DNA of 64,000 nt from Didymella arachidicola (Eukaryota > Ascomycota > Dothideomycetes > Pleosporales > Didymellaceae): positions 124,001-188,000 of the forward strand of contig CM049989.1 in assembly GCA_016630955.3 (NCBI GenBank), in the 5' to 3' direction. Below, in pieces: positions 48,724-59,912 of the stretch. A program made the translations under genes and the position numbers. Position 1 is the stretch's first letter; each line of letters begins with the position of its first letter. The notes under the pieces are model-generated. The model was not told the DNA's origin. It did not search any database and was given only the letters and a program-made list of their open reading frames with translations.

Positions 48724-49059
48724 CATTGCTCAGAGGTGTGCGTGTATGTATGTGTACCGCGAATCGAGTCCCTACCGCTTGACTTTTCTGAATTCAATGT
48801 GATAGATGCTCGGCATCAGCAAGTGCGTCAGTCAGTGTAATCTGCCCGCTGGAGCGCGATGCGCATCCGCAAGTTCCGGTCTGAGCGAGGTGGAAGCAGA
48901 TGATCTCCGCTGTTCACAAACGGCGATTTCTATCTTTGAGGACGATTCACAGATTCTGTTCAACAGGAATGAGAATGAGAACCTACATTGATGCCAGAAT
49001 AAATACAAAAAACGTGAGCTCAAATCCGGGTATCCCACACAACGCCGCACATGCATCCA

Positions 49060-52000
49060 TCACTCGCCACCCACCTGCACATCGGCACCAGCACCAGCAC
49101 CAGCACCGATACTAGTCTGTGTCCCCCCATCCTGCCTCAGCTGCGGCGCCCTCTTCTCCCCAAAATTATGCAGTCGCTCGCCAATAAGATACACCTCGTC
49201 CCTGACCACTAATCTCCATCGCGCGACGATCCGGGCAAGCACGCGCCCCGCGAACAGGACTGCGATGCTGAGTCCGACGACGGGGAAACTGTAGCGCCAG
49301 ACGAGATTGTGGGTGGCTTCGCTCGCGCCGCGGTACAGTGTGGCGCTTGTTCCCCAGGCTAGAGACGCAGGGGCGCCGACGGCGAGGGCGAAGAGTGCCA
49401 GGGCGGGGAGCACGAAGCACCGCGTTGCAACCTGGGCGTCTGGGTGGAGGTATCCGCGGTTGACGACGAGTGTGAACGCTTGAGCGGGGCGGGTGTTGCG
49501 ATTTGCGAAGAGCAGGCGGGCTGCGAGGCGGGAGTAGAGGAAGCCGAGGGTCCAGTCTTGGATGAGGTGGACGACGTGAGGTTCGGTGGGGCCGATCCAG
49601 GCGTGCAGCGGCATGAGGAAGTAGAGTTCTATGAGGACGGCGCAGAGGAGGGGGATGGCGAAAATGAGGGATGCCCAGACGTAGCTGAAGCGCAGGACTG
49701 TGAGGCTGATTCGGCTGGCGGTCGCTGCGAGTGAGCGAAGCTGCGCCAGGGGCGGTACGTCCGGTCTGTTTAGAGACGCGGCAAGCTTGTATAGCTGGTA
49801 GCTGCTGTATGCCACGGTACCCAGCGTATATACGCCGAGGGAGAAAGCGTGGATATCGTTCATTTCGACCGTCGGTGGGAGGAACAGGGAGAACAGGTAG
49901 CGGCCGAAGACGAGCGGGATGATGGTGACGCTGACGCCGCTCACTCCCATGAAGATCCAGATAGTGACGACGAAGCACCCAATGCGCAGGCGGAACCAGG
50001 GCGGGATGTACACCATCTGCACCAGATCCGAGTTGTGCACTCCGGCATCGGTATTGCCGTCTTTCCGCACATTGTCCTTGTCCACGTCTATAAACACAGC
50101 CTGCCCCTTTGGCACTCTACACTGGTCTGACGCAGGCGCTCGGACGTATCTGCCGTCCGGAACGAAGTGAGTTACCATGGCACCGGCTTCGTCTACCGCC
50201 TCCTTGTCGTTCTCGGATTGCGGCGAGTCCACAACACCCTTACGTCTCGTGAGCCAGCCGAACCATGTGGTGTTGACGTAGTGACCTTCTTCGTCTTCGT
50301 TTCGCTCGTTGAACAGAAAGTGCGAGAGGCGAAGAGCACCTGCACACTTCTTGAACCACCACGTGCACACTGTGTGTAACCCTTCTCCCGGCTTGTAAGC
50401 TTTGATGATAACCGGCGTGAGGAAGTTGTAGAAAAGCAAATCGAGCGGAAACTCCAACGACGGCGCCTCGGTGGTCCAGTGGATTGGCAACACACCGTAC
50501 GTGACGCGACTCAGTGTCCAAACAATACCACCAAGACATACAATAACGAGCGCCCCATAGACCAGAGCACTGAACGCAATTTTACGGAGCTGAGTGGTGA
50601 CGCTTCGCTCGAGAACGTCTCGTACTGGATGGAAGGTGGGGTCGTCCGGATCGCGGATGAAGTACAACACTCCCTTTCGCATGATCTTGCGGCACATTGA
50701 CACAAAAAGTGCGAAGTGGAACATGTAACAGGTGCCAATAAACCAATGTACGAAGCCGGCTGTCCAGGGGCTTTCGCAAGCGAATTGCCAGCGCGTGTAC
50801 AATGTGGCGTCTTTGAATAAAGGTAACATGGCGAGATCGAGTAGCAGGCCACAGTACAAGGGGAACGCCAGCATCTCGATGCTGATGATCAAAATGACCT
50901 TCAAGACGCCTCCAGCTTGCTGTAAGACCTCCGAGATGATGCGCTCGACCTTCTGACCGTGTTGAGACGAGCTCAGCGGCGTCCCTCGTCTTAGGTATAC
51001 TGCTCCAGCTAGCGCGAAGAAGGCGTAGCCCGCAAAGACAGCAATGAGGCGATCGTTAGCCGTCCAGTGCTCCAATGTGGATTCCACGTCTGCGGTCGTG
51101 CTAAGGTCCACGTCCAAAGTGATTTTGTAGGATTTTGATGTCCATATCCAAGCAAGAAGAGAAGTGCACTTATGAACCAACCCTCCCGCTGCGGCTGCTG
51201 CGCAGCAGAGCCCTTTCCAAAGTAGTCCAAACGTCGATTCGGACTGTGCTTCTTCCAGCACGGTACCGAAAGTATGACTCGTCTGATTCAAAGCGAATGA
51301 CGTTGAGTTCTGCAGGCTGCGCAGGGCAGCATGTGAGTTGATTGAAAGTTTGAGATAGCCCGGGCTCGTTGAAAGAGACGAGGCAAGCACAACATCCATG
51401 ATCCGTATCATGGCGTTTCTGGCGATGGACTGTGCAGGTACAGATAAACGGCGAATGGAGTCGTCGATATAAGGAGAACCTTCGCCATTGGTTGCGAGCT
51501 TGGACACCGTGGAGAGAAACCCGGAGATCCAATATGCGAGCCCGGCAACTGCCACCAGCGTGAGATCGACCACAAGGTCAGTCACTGTGGCAACAATCCG
51601 CAGAGGCAGCTTGACAAAGAGGGCCACAGGACTTCCCATACACAAAATGACCACCTTGCCCCAGAGATATGGCAGCCAGACAGCACAGGCCAAGGTCGCG
51701 GAGATCAAGACAGCGCTAAAAAGCGCATTTTGAAACAGACCTACAAGAGGCCCTTGCATACCAATCAATTCGAGAATCCCCTCCAGGTCTTCAGCGTCCT
51801 CGATAGCTTCCTGGTCATTGACGTCAATCCCGGCCTGGACAGCTGCGGCTGCAACCTCAGGGTCCAGGATGGCTGCATTGACTGGCTCAATCGGTTCGTT
51901 GCCTGCGAAAGGGACAAAAGGTGCTTCTTCGTCAATGTTGCGCACAACGTGCTCGTCATTCGCAGCATCTGCTGTAGGTCGCGTGGTGGGGTCTACGGGA

Positions 52001-54072
52001 CCGTAAATCCAGTCCATCACCATGTCGTATATTGACACTTCGGCTGGCTCTACTGGCGCATTTGGCACGTCTGTAGTGGTGTTCGCCTCGATCGGTGATT
52101 CTGGGTGTTCTTCTGGATCAGGGCGTGCTGCCGAAGGTTCGGCTGTAATCTCTACGTCCGTGGTGGTCTCTACTCGTATGCCGTCTTCGCTATCTGCGAA
52201 TTCTCCAGCATGCGAACCTTGCACAGATTCATGATCAACGGAAGAGTCGTTAGCCCGGCCTTTGCCCTTGTGCTGTGATTGACGTCCTTCCAGCGCTTGG
52301 TCGAAATCGTCATCCACATTGCCTTTGGACACTTGCTGCCAGCTTCCACTGCTTCCTTCACTGTTGGGCTCGTTGTCGGACTGATTCGCGTCATGTTCGT
52401 GGGACTCTGACGGCGCTCCCGCAGTCTCGTCGTCCCATCTGTCAGGGACAGCATCACGCGCAGCAGAGTCGGGATCCGTTGGTACATTGTCGAACGACCA
52501 CGACGTGCTTTCTTCAAGACTGCGACGAATTTCAGTAGCGATAAACGACCGATCTCTTGCGGGCATCTCCGGTCGTTGTGACGGTCCTGCCTCGACACTT
52601 GCATCCGGACCCTCATGTTCTTGATGTGACGATTCGGGTTGCGAAACGTGTTCCGTAGTAGGCTCCGAACCATCTTCTTCCGCAGCCAGCTGGGCGTAGG
52701 CGTCAATCAAAGCTTGGTCATAGATCATACTGACCATGTTCATTTGCTCTTCGGTCAGATTGCCGAGCTCTGACATGGTTCCTGCTTCCGTCGAATCGGA
52801 CTGCAGAACAGTCCTTAGTCGTTGAGGCAGATCGGGATTCGCCAACATGAACCGGCCGGCCAGATCGCGTTGCCTCTGAAGGAACTCATTGGAACGTCGG
52901 GAGCCAAGCTCGATGACACCGGCGACTGTGTTCGGATCTGGCTCGGGTCTGTCTCTGTCAAGAACCGCGCCATCTGGATCGGCGGTGTTCTCACGCTCGG
53001 GGACCAACGCGTCATGGGCTTCAGTTGCATTGTCGCCATGTTCTTCTTGCACCTGAATCACGGCCTGCTCATGAGCAGCAGCACCGTCGCCTCCAAGCGC
53101 CACCATGTTGATGACTGGCTGTTGCTGGACTACCCACTCTCTGATCAGGAAGATAAGGATGAAAGCAACGACGACCAGCATTGTGATGATCTGTCCCTCA
53201 AAGACATCGATGAGAAAACGATTTGCTGTTTGCGAGTTGAACCAGTGGAACCATGGGATCTCTGATAGGAGGGAAGGATGGCGGAAGCCCAGGTCGGCTG
53301 TCGAGTTGAGTCCGGTGTTGTTCAAAGACGGCGGTAGTGTTGTAACGATTGGGTGTGGCCGGCCAAGGAACAGACGCTTCAGGATCGTCCACGTGAAGGG
53401 CTCGTTTGTAGTGGCGGTCTGTTGCGCTGAAAGCAACTTTGACAGTGTCAGATTCTGCGCTGTACCGTCAGGCTTTGCCGCCTCCACAGCGGAGCGAATA
53501 GCCTCCAGGTCAGCTGGGCTGGACGTCATGGACTTTGCTCGTTCTGCTGTTTCTGGCAGCGTGTTGAACATGTCCGGAGCCCAGCTGCCATCGCCGACCC
53601 AGAAGAGGCTGCGCCAGACTACTCGCATACACCAAGGCAGCAGGATGAGCCACACGGATGCCACTAGGACTCCCCTGCACCAGGTCAAGAACATATTGAC
53701 GACGTGTAGGGCTGCGCGGCGCAGGAAAACAGTCGTGGGAATGCGGCTGGGCATGCCGGGGTGGTAGAGCTTTGTGAAGCGAAAGGAAGTCTTGCACAGC
53801 TCGCAGTGCTTCTTCTGGGTGTGTGACAGCCATTCCATCAGACACTCCTGGTGCACGTATTTGATGCTGCCGCTGCATTTGCAAGGGTAGAACAGCGGCT
53901 CGTCGGCGGTGCCCTCGCCGCGACAGATCCGGCATGAGTCTGCCTCGTCCTTGTCGCCCATGTTCGAAGCTGTGGATTGGGTCTCGTGGAGAGCATCGTT
54001 CTTGGCATCAGGCGGAGTGTCGTGTGCTTGGCCGACGAGCCCCGCATCGAGGGGCCCAGCGTCGGTGGCCAT
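49060..54072 (-). CDS. SSM4: ERAD E3 ubiquitin ligase Doa10/Ssm4 (MARCH6/TEB4 type)
   Basis: 1,670 residues in one exon. An N-terminal RING-CH finger (about residues 47-93: CRICRGEGTADEPLFYPCKCSGS...HQECLMEWLSH...CELC) recruits the E2 enzyme. Around 14 hydrophobic segments follow, first near residues 120-170, then a long acidic, disordered cytosolic loop (about 330-720). The conserved central TD region (about 770-900) and C-terminal membrane spans come after it. It acts in the endoplasmic reticulum and inner nuclear membrane, degrading misfolded and short-lived proteins. The start at 54072 is the first ATG in frame. The Glu/Asp/Ser-rich loop is unusually long. Divergent from the repeat-protein gene over about 1 kb. 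Confidence 0.92.
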   Translation of the reverse strand: MATDAGPLDAGLVGQAHDTPPDAKNDALHETQSTASNMGDKDEADSCRICRGEGTADEPLFYPCKCSGSIKYVHQECLMEWLSHTQKKHCELCKTSFRFTKLYHPGMPSRIPTTVFLRRAALHVVNMFLTWCRGVLVASVWLILLPWCMRVVWRSLFWVGDGSWAPDMFNTLPETAERAKSMTSSPADLEAIRSAVEAAKPDGTAQNLTLSKLLSAQQTATTNEPFTWTILKRLFLGRPHPIVTTLPPSLNNTGLNSTADLGFRHPSLLSEIPWFHWFNSQTANRFLIDVFEGQIITMLVVVAFILIFLIREWVVQQQPVINMVALGGDGAAAHEQAVIQVQEEHGDNATEAHDALVPERENTADPDGAVLDRDRPEPDPNTVAGVIELGSRRSNEFLQRQRDLAGRFMLANPDLPQRLRTVLQSDSTEAGTMSELGNLTEEQMNMVSMIYDQALIDAYAQLAAEEDGSEPTTEHVSQPESSHQEHEGPDASVEAGPSQRPEMPARDRSFIATEIRRSLEESTSWSFDNVPTDPDSAARDAVPDRWDDETAGAPSESHEHDANQSDNEPNSEGSSGSWQQVSKGNVDDDFDQALEGRQSQHKGKGRANDSSVDHESVQGSHAGEFADSEDGIRVETTTDVEITAEPSAARPDPEEHPESPIEANTTTDVPNAPVEPAEVSIYDMVMDWIYGPVDPTTRPTADAANDEHVVRNIDEEAPFVPFAGNEPIEPVNAAILDPEVAAAAVQAGIDVNDQEAIEDAEDLEGILELIGMQGPLVGLFQNALFSAVLISATLACAVWLPYLWGKVVILCMGSPVALFVKLPLRIVATVTDLVVDLTLVAVAGLAYWISGFLSTVSKLATNGEGSPYIDDSIRRLSVPAQSIARNAMIRIMDVVLASSLSTSPGYLKLSINSHAALRSLQNSTSFALNQTSHTFGTVLEEAQSESTFGLLWKGLCCAAAAAGGLVHKCTSLLAWIWTSKSYKITLDVDLSTTADVESTLEHWTANDRLIAVFAGYAFFALAGAVYLRRGTPLSSSQHGQKVERIISEVLQQAGGVLKVILIISIEMLAFPLYCGLLLDLAMLPLFKDATLYTRWQFACESPWTAGFVHWFIGTCYMFHFALFVSMCRKIMRKGVLYFIRDPDDPTFHPVRDVLERSVTTQLRKIAFSALVYGALVIVCLGGIVWTLSRVTYGVLPIHWTTEAPSLEFPLDLLFYNFLTPVIIKAYKPGEGLHTVCTWWFKKCAGALRLSHFLFNERNEDEEGHYVNTTWFGWLTRRKGVVDSPQSENDKEAVDEAGAMVTHFVPDGRYVRAPASDQCRVPKGQAVFIDVDKDNVRKDGNTDAGVHNSDLVQMVYIPPWFRLRIGCFVVTIWIFMGVSGVSVTIIPLVFGRYLFSLFLPPTVEMNDIHAFSLGVYTLGTVAYSSYQLYKLAASLNRPDVPPLAQLRSLAATASRISLTVLRFSYVWASLIFAIPLLCAVLIELYFLMPLHAWIGPTEPHVVHLIQDWTLGFLYSRLAARLLFANRNTRPAQAFTLVVNRGYLHPDAQVATRCFVLPALALFALAVGAPASLAWGTSATLYRGASEATHNLVWRYSFPVVGLSIAVLFAGRVLARIVARWRLVVRDEVYLIGERLHNFGEKRAPQLRQDGGTQTSIGAGAGAGADVQVGGE

Positions 54073-55099
54073 GGTAGGCGGTGGTGGCGGTGGTAGTGGT
54101 AGCAGATCGTGGGTGGTGAGGCGACCTCTTGATAGGAAGAGATATCAAGTGTTTATCTGGCTGGTAGCCGCAGTGAAGGCAGTTCAGGAAACCATTTGGG
54201 CCGAATGGCCAGCGCTTTGGCAGTGAAAGTCGTTCTTGGCCACGTTTGCTGTCGACAGCAGCTTGTTGTGCTGGCGGGTTGAGCGTCTCGGTCGTGGAGA
54301 TTGAGTGTGAGGCTAGGTGCGGATCATGGCAGTGATGACGAGGCACGAGAACGGGGCACCTCTTCTCTTGCGGCGCGCAGCGACTCGGAGTCGCGTCGCC
54401 GCAAGTCTTGGCTAGTCAAGCCACAGCCGTGCCACTCATACAGTTGCTCGCCAGTTCGTGCGGGGCTCACTAACTACTGCCATAGTATGGTGGGAATTGT
54501 CACGCAATCTGTCAAAGGGTCTGACACCGAAAACAACGGGTCGATGCGGCGCGACGCTGAGGCAGGAGCCAAGCACGCGACGCTGAAGCAGAGCCAGTGG
54601 TCCCCGCTGGACCCATGTGCATCTGAAGCACGTTGCGCCAGCCTCCTGCAGAGACAGGACTAGGAGAGCTGCAGGCCGCACACGGAGCTTGTCGTTATTC
54701 TCTTGTGCAACTCCAGGCCACTCATCTGCCGTGCCCGTCTCCTTTCTGCTGCGTCCGCCTTGATATTCTTGCTTTCCAAGATTGTGTTCCCGCGTCCGCA
54801 CGTGCGATTACATCACCGCCAAAACATCGCTCGAAGCTTGGGTGGATCGCGCAGGCCCTCACCACCATCATCGGTCAATCACGAGCTCGGCGCCGTGTGT
54901 TTCCAGCTAGCACTCCGAGGCCTGCAGTTGCTCACCGTCCGTTTTTCGCCTTGCTGCTTCCTTCACCCTCTCCCTCTTGTGCTGACAGCCATCACAGGTG
55001 CCCATCGTCGCACCTCGCCCATCCATCCTCAGCGACAACTGGATCCATACAACACGCGAGCAGACGCCGACTGTCTCTCCCGGTCGCAACACCGCGACC
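54073..55099. promoter_or_regulatory. Divergent promoter region between SSM4 and the repeat-protein gene
   Basis: About 1 kb between the two start codons, with CT-rich tracts toward 54900-55080 that fit a fungal pyrimidine-rich leader. No conserved gene is seen inside. Frames at 54633-55236 are open but overlap the start region of the following gene in another phase. Confidence 0.55.
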
Positions 55100-58000
55100 A
55101 TGGCCGCCTCACAAAGCAACGGCCGGGCGAAGAAGACGTCCAAGCCCAAGGCCAAAGGCTATCTGAACGGCTCGCCGAATGTTGGCTCCACAAACGGCAG
55201 TCTCAATGGACATGCAGACAAGTCCAAGTCTTCTAGCGTCGCTGTGCGCCAGAAGAAACCAAAAAGGACATTCACAGGAGCCGTCACCAGCATCGTGCTG
55301 AGGTCAGTCTGCACGTATTAATCTTTCAGTTGTACAGCAATGTTGACGAGTACAGGCTCTCCGTATGGTACTTCATCATCACCGCCGCCTTCAGGTGTCC
55401 TTCCTCTTTGACACAGCTCAACGACTCTTCTCCGCGTGTCTGCACCCCCTACTTGCAGGCTCGATCCTACGCAACACCCCATCTAGATCCCTACTACCAG
55501 GCCTACCTGGCTCCCCACGTCGAAAAGGCCAAACCCTACGTCGACCGCTTCGAACGCCAGGTCTACACTCCCGCTGCCAGCTTCACCAAGAAGCAGTATG
55601 ACACCTACGGCGCATACAGAGTCGAGCAGGCTCAGAAGCAGGCTTTGGCCAGCTGGGACAAGACTGTTCGCCCGCACCTCCAGACTGCCCAGCACGCGGC
55701 GCAGACTCAGTACGATGCTTACCTTGGACCTTACGTCAAGAAGGCGTCCGACGTTGCCAGTCCTTACTACATCCAGGCCAAGGCCAGCTCGAACGAAATC
55801 TACCACAAGTCGTTCCTCCCTGCATATGAGTCCTCTCTGCCTTACTTGCACAAAGCTCGTGTACAGGGTCGCCATGTCATCGTCGATGTTGTGTTCCCCC
55901 ACGTGCGCTCCGCAAAAGATGTCACCTGGTCCTTCTTGCTCCGCAACGTCTGGCCCCAGCTTCGCATCCTGTACGGAGACAACGTCGAGCCCCAGCTTGT
56001 CCGCATCTCTGAGCGCCTGGGCCGCTACCGTGACCAGCAGAAGGTCGAGTCCGTTGTAGATGCCGTCGATTCTGAGACGTAAGTTCTGTATGTAGTCATC
56101 CAAACTGTTTGCTGACCCTTGCAGGCCCATTGCCGCAACCACTTCCACCAAGATCATCCCTACCGTCGCCACTACCAGTTCCAGTTCCATCGCCTCCGTT
56201 GCATCTGCGTCCATCAGCTCTGCCAGCGAGGCAGCCTCGAGCGTTGTCAACAGCGTCTTGAATAGAAAGGCATCTAGTGCCAGCACTGAAGCCCAGGCAG
56301 AGGCATCAATCGATCCCAAAGACTCCGGTCTCTCTCCAGAGGAGCTGAAGGAGAAGCTCAATGAAGATCTCCGCAAATGGCAGAGCAAGTTCGCCGCTGC
56401 AGCTGATAAAGGCGCGGAAGATCTCGAGCAACGTGTTGCCGAGATCACTACTCGTCAGGTCGAGAACGGGGTGAACGGTCACGGCAAGGCTTTGATCGTC
56501 CAGCTCGAGGAGAGTGCCGACTCTTCCATCAGCAACTTGAAGACCTACATCAAGCGCACCGTCAAATCTCTTCCTGAGGACGCCTCTGAGGAGCAGCTCG
56601 AGACCGCACTCGAGCAGTGCAGCACCAAGGCCCGCGAACTCGGACAGACAGTCAAGCAGAAGGCCCAGAATATCCGCGAGTGGAAGGCTTCCTACGACAC
56701 TGAGACCGATACGCTCGTGCAAGCTGCTGTAAGGAGTACCGTTGAAGTTCTTGAGAAGATCCACGGCCTTGGACTTCAGGAGGTTGGCATGCGCTGGGCT
56801 TGGACCGATGGCGTCACCTACAAGGATTGGCAGAACTACCACAAGCTCAAGTCGACTCTTACAGAGTGGCAAGCGGAGGTCGAATCTGTTGGCTCTCGGC
56901 ACGAGGGCCTTCGTGTGGCTCACGAGGAGGCCAAGAAACTGGAAGATGAGGCCATGTCCATCGCTTCGAAAAACGTCAACGAGCTTGTTCGGCTCAAGGA
57001 CGTTGCCAAGTGGAAGCTTTGGGCTGAAGACTCATCTGATGACTTCACGAACAACACTGTGCCTCCCCGCGCCCGCAAGGCAGCCCAGCAGATCATCAAC
57101 AACGTCGAAGATGCTTCATCAAAGGTTTCGGAAGCCATCGTTGGCTCCGAGACTCCCGTCAGTGAGAGCATCGCCTCTTCTGTCAAGAGCGTGGCTTCTG
57201 ATGTCTCTTCTCAGCTGTCTGATGCCTCCTCCAAGGTCTCGAAGTCTGTAGTCGGCTCAGAGACTCCCTCTGCACAGATTGTGGTTGCGCAGGCGTCGTC
57301 GAAAGCGTCGGAGATTGTCATCGACGGCGCGTCAAGCATCAGCAGTGGTGCCAGCGAAGCCGCTGGCAGTGCCTCCAGCGCTGCTTCTGCCGCTGCTGAG
57401 TCACCGAAGGTTTGGGGCGGTGTCGCTGCCCAAGTCGTTGTCGAGCCCCGCGAGCCTGTCTTTGATGATGTCATTGAGGATGACGAGGATGAGAATTACT
57501 CGGCCAAGCTCCAAAGCATCGTTGCTGATGCTGGTGACCGTGCGGCAGAGCTCACAAGAGCTGTAAGTGAGGCGCTTCTCGGTGCGACTAAGACCCAAGG
57601 AAGCGTCGAATCTGCTACGTCCCTGGCTAGCGAGCAATACGCAAAGGCCATCGCTGCTGCTTCTAAGGCCTTGTACGGCACTCAGCAGCAGCCTCTTGAG
57701 AGTGCTACTAGCGCGGCCTCTGTAAAGTTTGCAGATGCCGTTACTGCGTAAGTACTCAGCTTCTCACACGATCAGATCTAACAGACACAGTGCTTCTTAC
57801 GCCATCTATGGAACTCCAACGCCAACCGCCATTATCAAGACAGTTCAGATCGAGATAAGCTCACGCTATAGCAACGCCGTCAGCCTCGCCAGCGAGCAGC
57901 TCGAGAACGCCAAGTCTCAGCTCTCAATCCTCGCTTCCGGGACCCAGCAACCCGCTTACCAGACTTTACTGTCCGGCTTCGAGAAGGCCTACTCTGACTC

Positions 58001-59507
58001 TGTAGCCGCCGCCAGCCAGCAGCTGCAGGGCGCCCTCCAGTATACCGAGTCAGCGAAGAGCTATGTCGCAGGACCCACACAAGGATACTTTGAGTCAGTC
58101 TCTTCTATCGCATCTTCAAGGTTGTCGGAGGGCCTCAGTCAGGCTTCCGCTCAGCTCTCCTCGCAACCGACATCGGGTGTCGACAGTGCGCGCCGTCAGT
58201 ACTACGAAGCTGTTGGTCTCGCACACGGCCGCTATTCCGAGTTCGTCAGCGCGGCATCCAGTGCCGTCTACGGCCCTCAGCAAGGTACCGCAGAGTCTTT
58301 AGCTTCTGTTGCATCTGCGTCTGCAAGCTCCCTTGCGTCGGTCGCTTCAGTTTCCGCAGCTGCTGCTGTTTCAGGTGTTTCTGATACTGCGGGCTCTGCT
58401 GCCGCAAACGCTCAGGCCGCAGCCGAATCTCTGGCTTCCCAAGTCAGTTCTGGTGTCGTTGGCTCTGAAACACCGTGGACCGAATCGGTTGCATCCCAAG
58501 CCAGCGAGAACTGGGAGGCTCTGATCGCCAAGGCTAGCAGTCAGGTATACGGCCAGCCCACGCCTTGGGCAGAGTCGGTTTACTCTCAAGCTGGAGCTTA
58601 TGGCGCACAAGCTACTGCCAGAGCTGCTGAGCAATATGCCGGCATTCAGGCCCTGATTTCGGAGCTGGTCGTTGGCAAGGAGCCTGACTTCACCGAAAGC
58701 GTCATGAACCGTTTCGCATCGGCATACTCGACCGGTCTCCCAGCCGTTGTTGCCTCCGCTGAGTCGTACGTCAACGAGCAGTACGGCTCGGCCAGCTCTT
58801 ACGCCGGCGAGAGCTTCGAGGCCGCGACCGAATACGCCGCCGATGCTTATGCCTCTGCCTCTTCCGTCGTCAGCTCCATCTTCACCCCACCCGCTGCTGT
58901 CGAGACCATCCTCAGCCAAGCCAGCGCACAGATTGACCAGGCGCTCGAGAGTGCCTCGATCGCTGTCTACGGCACTCCCAAAGGCGCGGCTGAGCAAGCC
59001 AGCGAGTCTGTAGCCAGCGCATACTCTTCCATCCAATCGCAAGTCAGTGAGGCTATCTATGGGACTCAGCAGGCGCAGGACAGCTTTACCGCCGCTGCAG
59101 TCAGCGCCCAGGCGGCTATCAGCGCAGCCATCTTCGGCACACCCACAGCTACCGGTTATGTCGCCACCGCTACGAGCAGTGCCTCTGACGCCTACGGCTC
59201 TGTAGTCAGCGGAGCAGGAGAGGTGTACGACTCTGTTGCAAGTGGCGCCGGTGAAGCTTACACATCCGTCGCTTCGGTCGCCAGCGAGAACGCCGGCTAC
59301 GCTTATTCGAAGATCAGCTCCGCGGTCTACGGACCCGAGCAGGGCGCCTTGGAGAGCGCCAGCAGCAGAATCGCGCTTGCCGTGGAGGCAGCCAATTCGC
59401 GCATCAGCGAGATGTACGCCAGCGCGTCCATCAACGCCGGCGAGGCGGCTAGCAGCGTATCGAGCGTCGCTGCGGAGGCCACGCAGAGGGTGAAGGATGA
59501 GTTGTGA
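55100..59507 (+). CDS. Large amphipathic repeat protein with N-terminal membrane anchor
   Basis: Four exons (55100-55302, 55356-56078, 56125-57747, 57791-59507; introns 53, 46, 43 nt) give 1,421 residues. A basic N-terminus precedes one hydrophobic segment (about residues 60-82). Then follows a Tyr/Pro-periodic helical region (PYYQAYLAPHVEKAKPYVDRF and similar, about 100-270), resembling apolipoprotein or perilipin-like amphipathic helices. Next is a conserved coiled-coil domain (about 370-640, with WAWTDGVTYKDWQNYHKL). From about 680 to the end lie Ala/Ser-rich repeats built around [AV]x[YV]G(S/T)xTP. Homologues are, as I recall, often labelled transcription factor hoxa13, which I think is wrong: no homeodomain is visible. 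A lipid-droplet or endoplasmic-reticulum surface role is only a guess. Confidence 0.8.
57120..59400 (+). repeat. Degenerate protein-coding repeats around a YGTP/VGSETP motif
   Basis: At least ten units of about 30-60 codons carry variants such as AIVGSETPVSES, SVVGSETPSAQ, ALYGTQQQPLES, AIYGTPTPTA, AVYGPQQGTAES, GVVGSETPWTES, QVYGQPTPWAES, AVYGTPKGAAE, AIYGTQQAQDS and AVYGPEQGALES, separated by Ala/Ser/Gln helices. Confidence 0.85.
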
Positions 59508-59580
59508 ACATGGCCCATGTCAACGGTGTACGACGAGCTGTAAACGTCGGCACGTCAACGATGCACGACGAGTTGTGAAT
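59495..59580 (+). repeat. Tandem copies of the stop-codon region
   Basis: The end of the repeat-protein gene (GATGAGTTGTGAAC) is followed by two diverged copies, GACGAGCTGTAAACGTCGG and GACGAGTTGTGAATGCC, linked by TGTCAACGGTGTAC and CGTCAACGATGCAC. Units are about 35-37 bases. Confidence 0.75.
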
Positions 59581-59912
59581 GCCGACTACAGCATGCTCGT
59601 CTCCAGGCATCCCTTACGACTCAAAATTGGCGCTGCATTTGTACTCTGCTATGATATGATTTTAGTTTATGATGGAATAATATACCCCTGTTATCTGGAT
59701 ACTGTCTATTATACTCAAACACAGGTCAAGCCACTCTTTTCTTTTGTTTAGCACGGCAAGAGGAAAGAAGAAAGGAGTCATGTCTCATTGCTGTCTAATA
59801 CACCTAGCATATCCCTTCCATGCATGCATGCAATCTGGTATCCATGCTTGATAAAAGTACAAGCTCAATCATCGTCATTTGCCAAGACAACCCAAACGCC
59901 TTGGACATGAAA

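Noticed and set aside
54633..55236. Two overlapping 177-codon plus ORFs
   Set aside because: They lie in the leader and promoter of the repeat-protein gene, in phases that conflict with its well supported exon 1.
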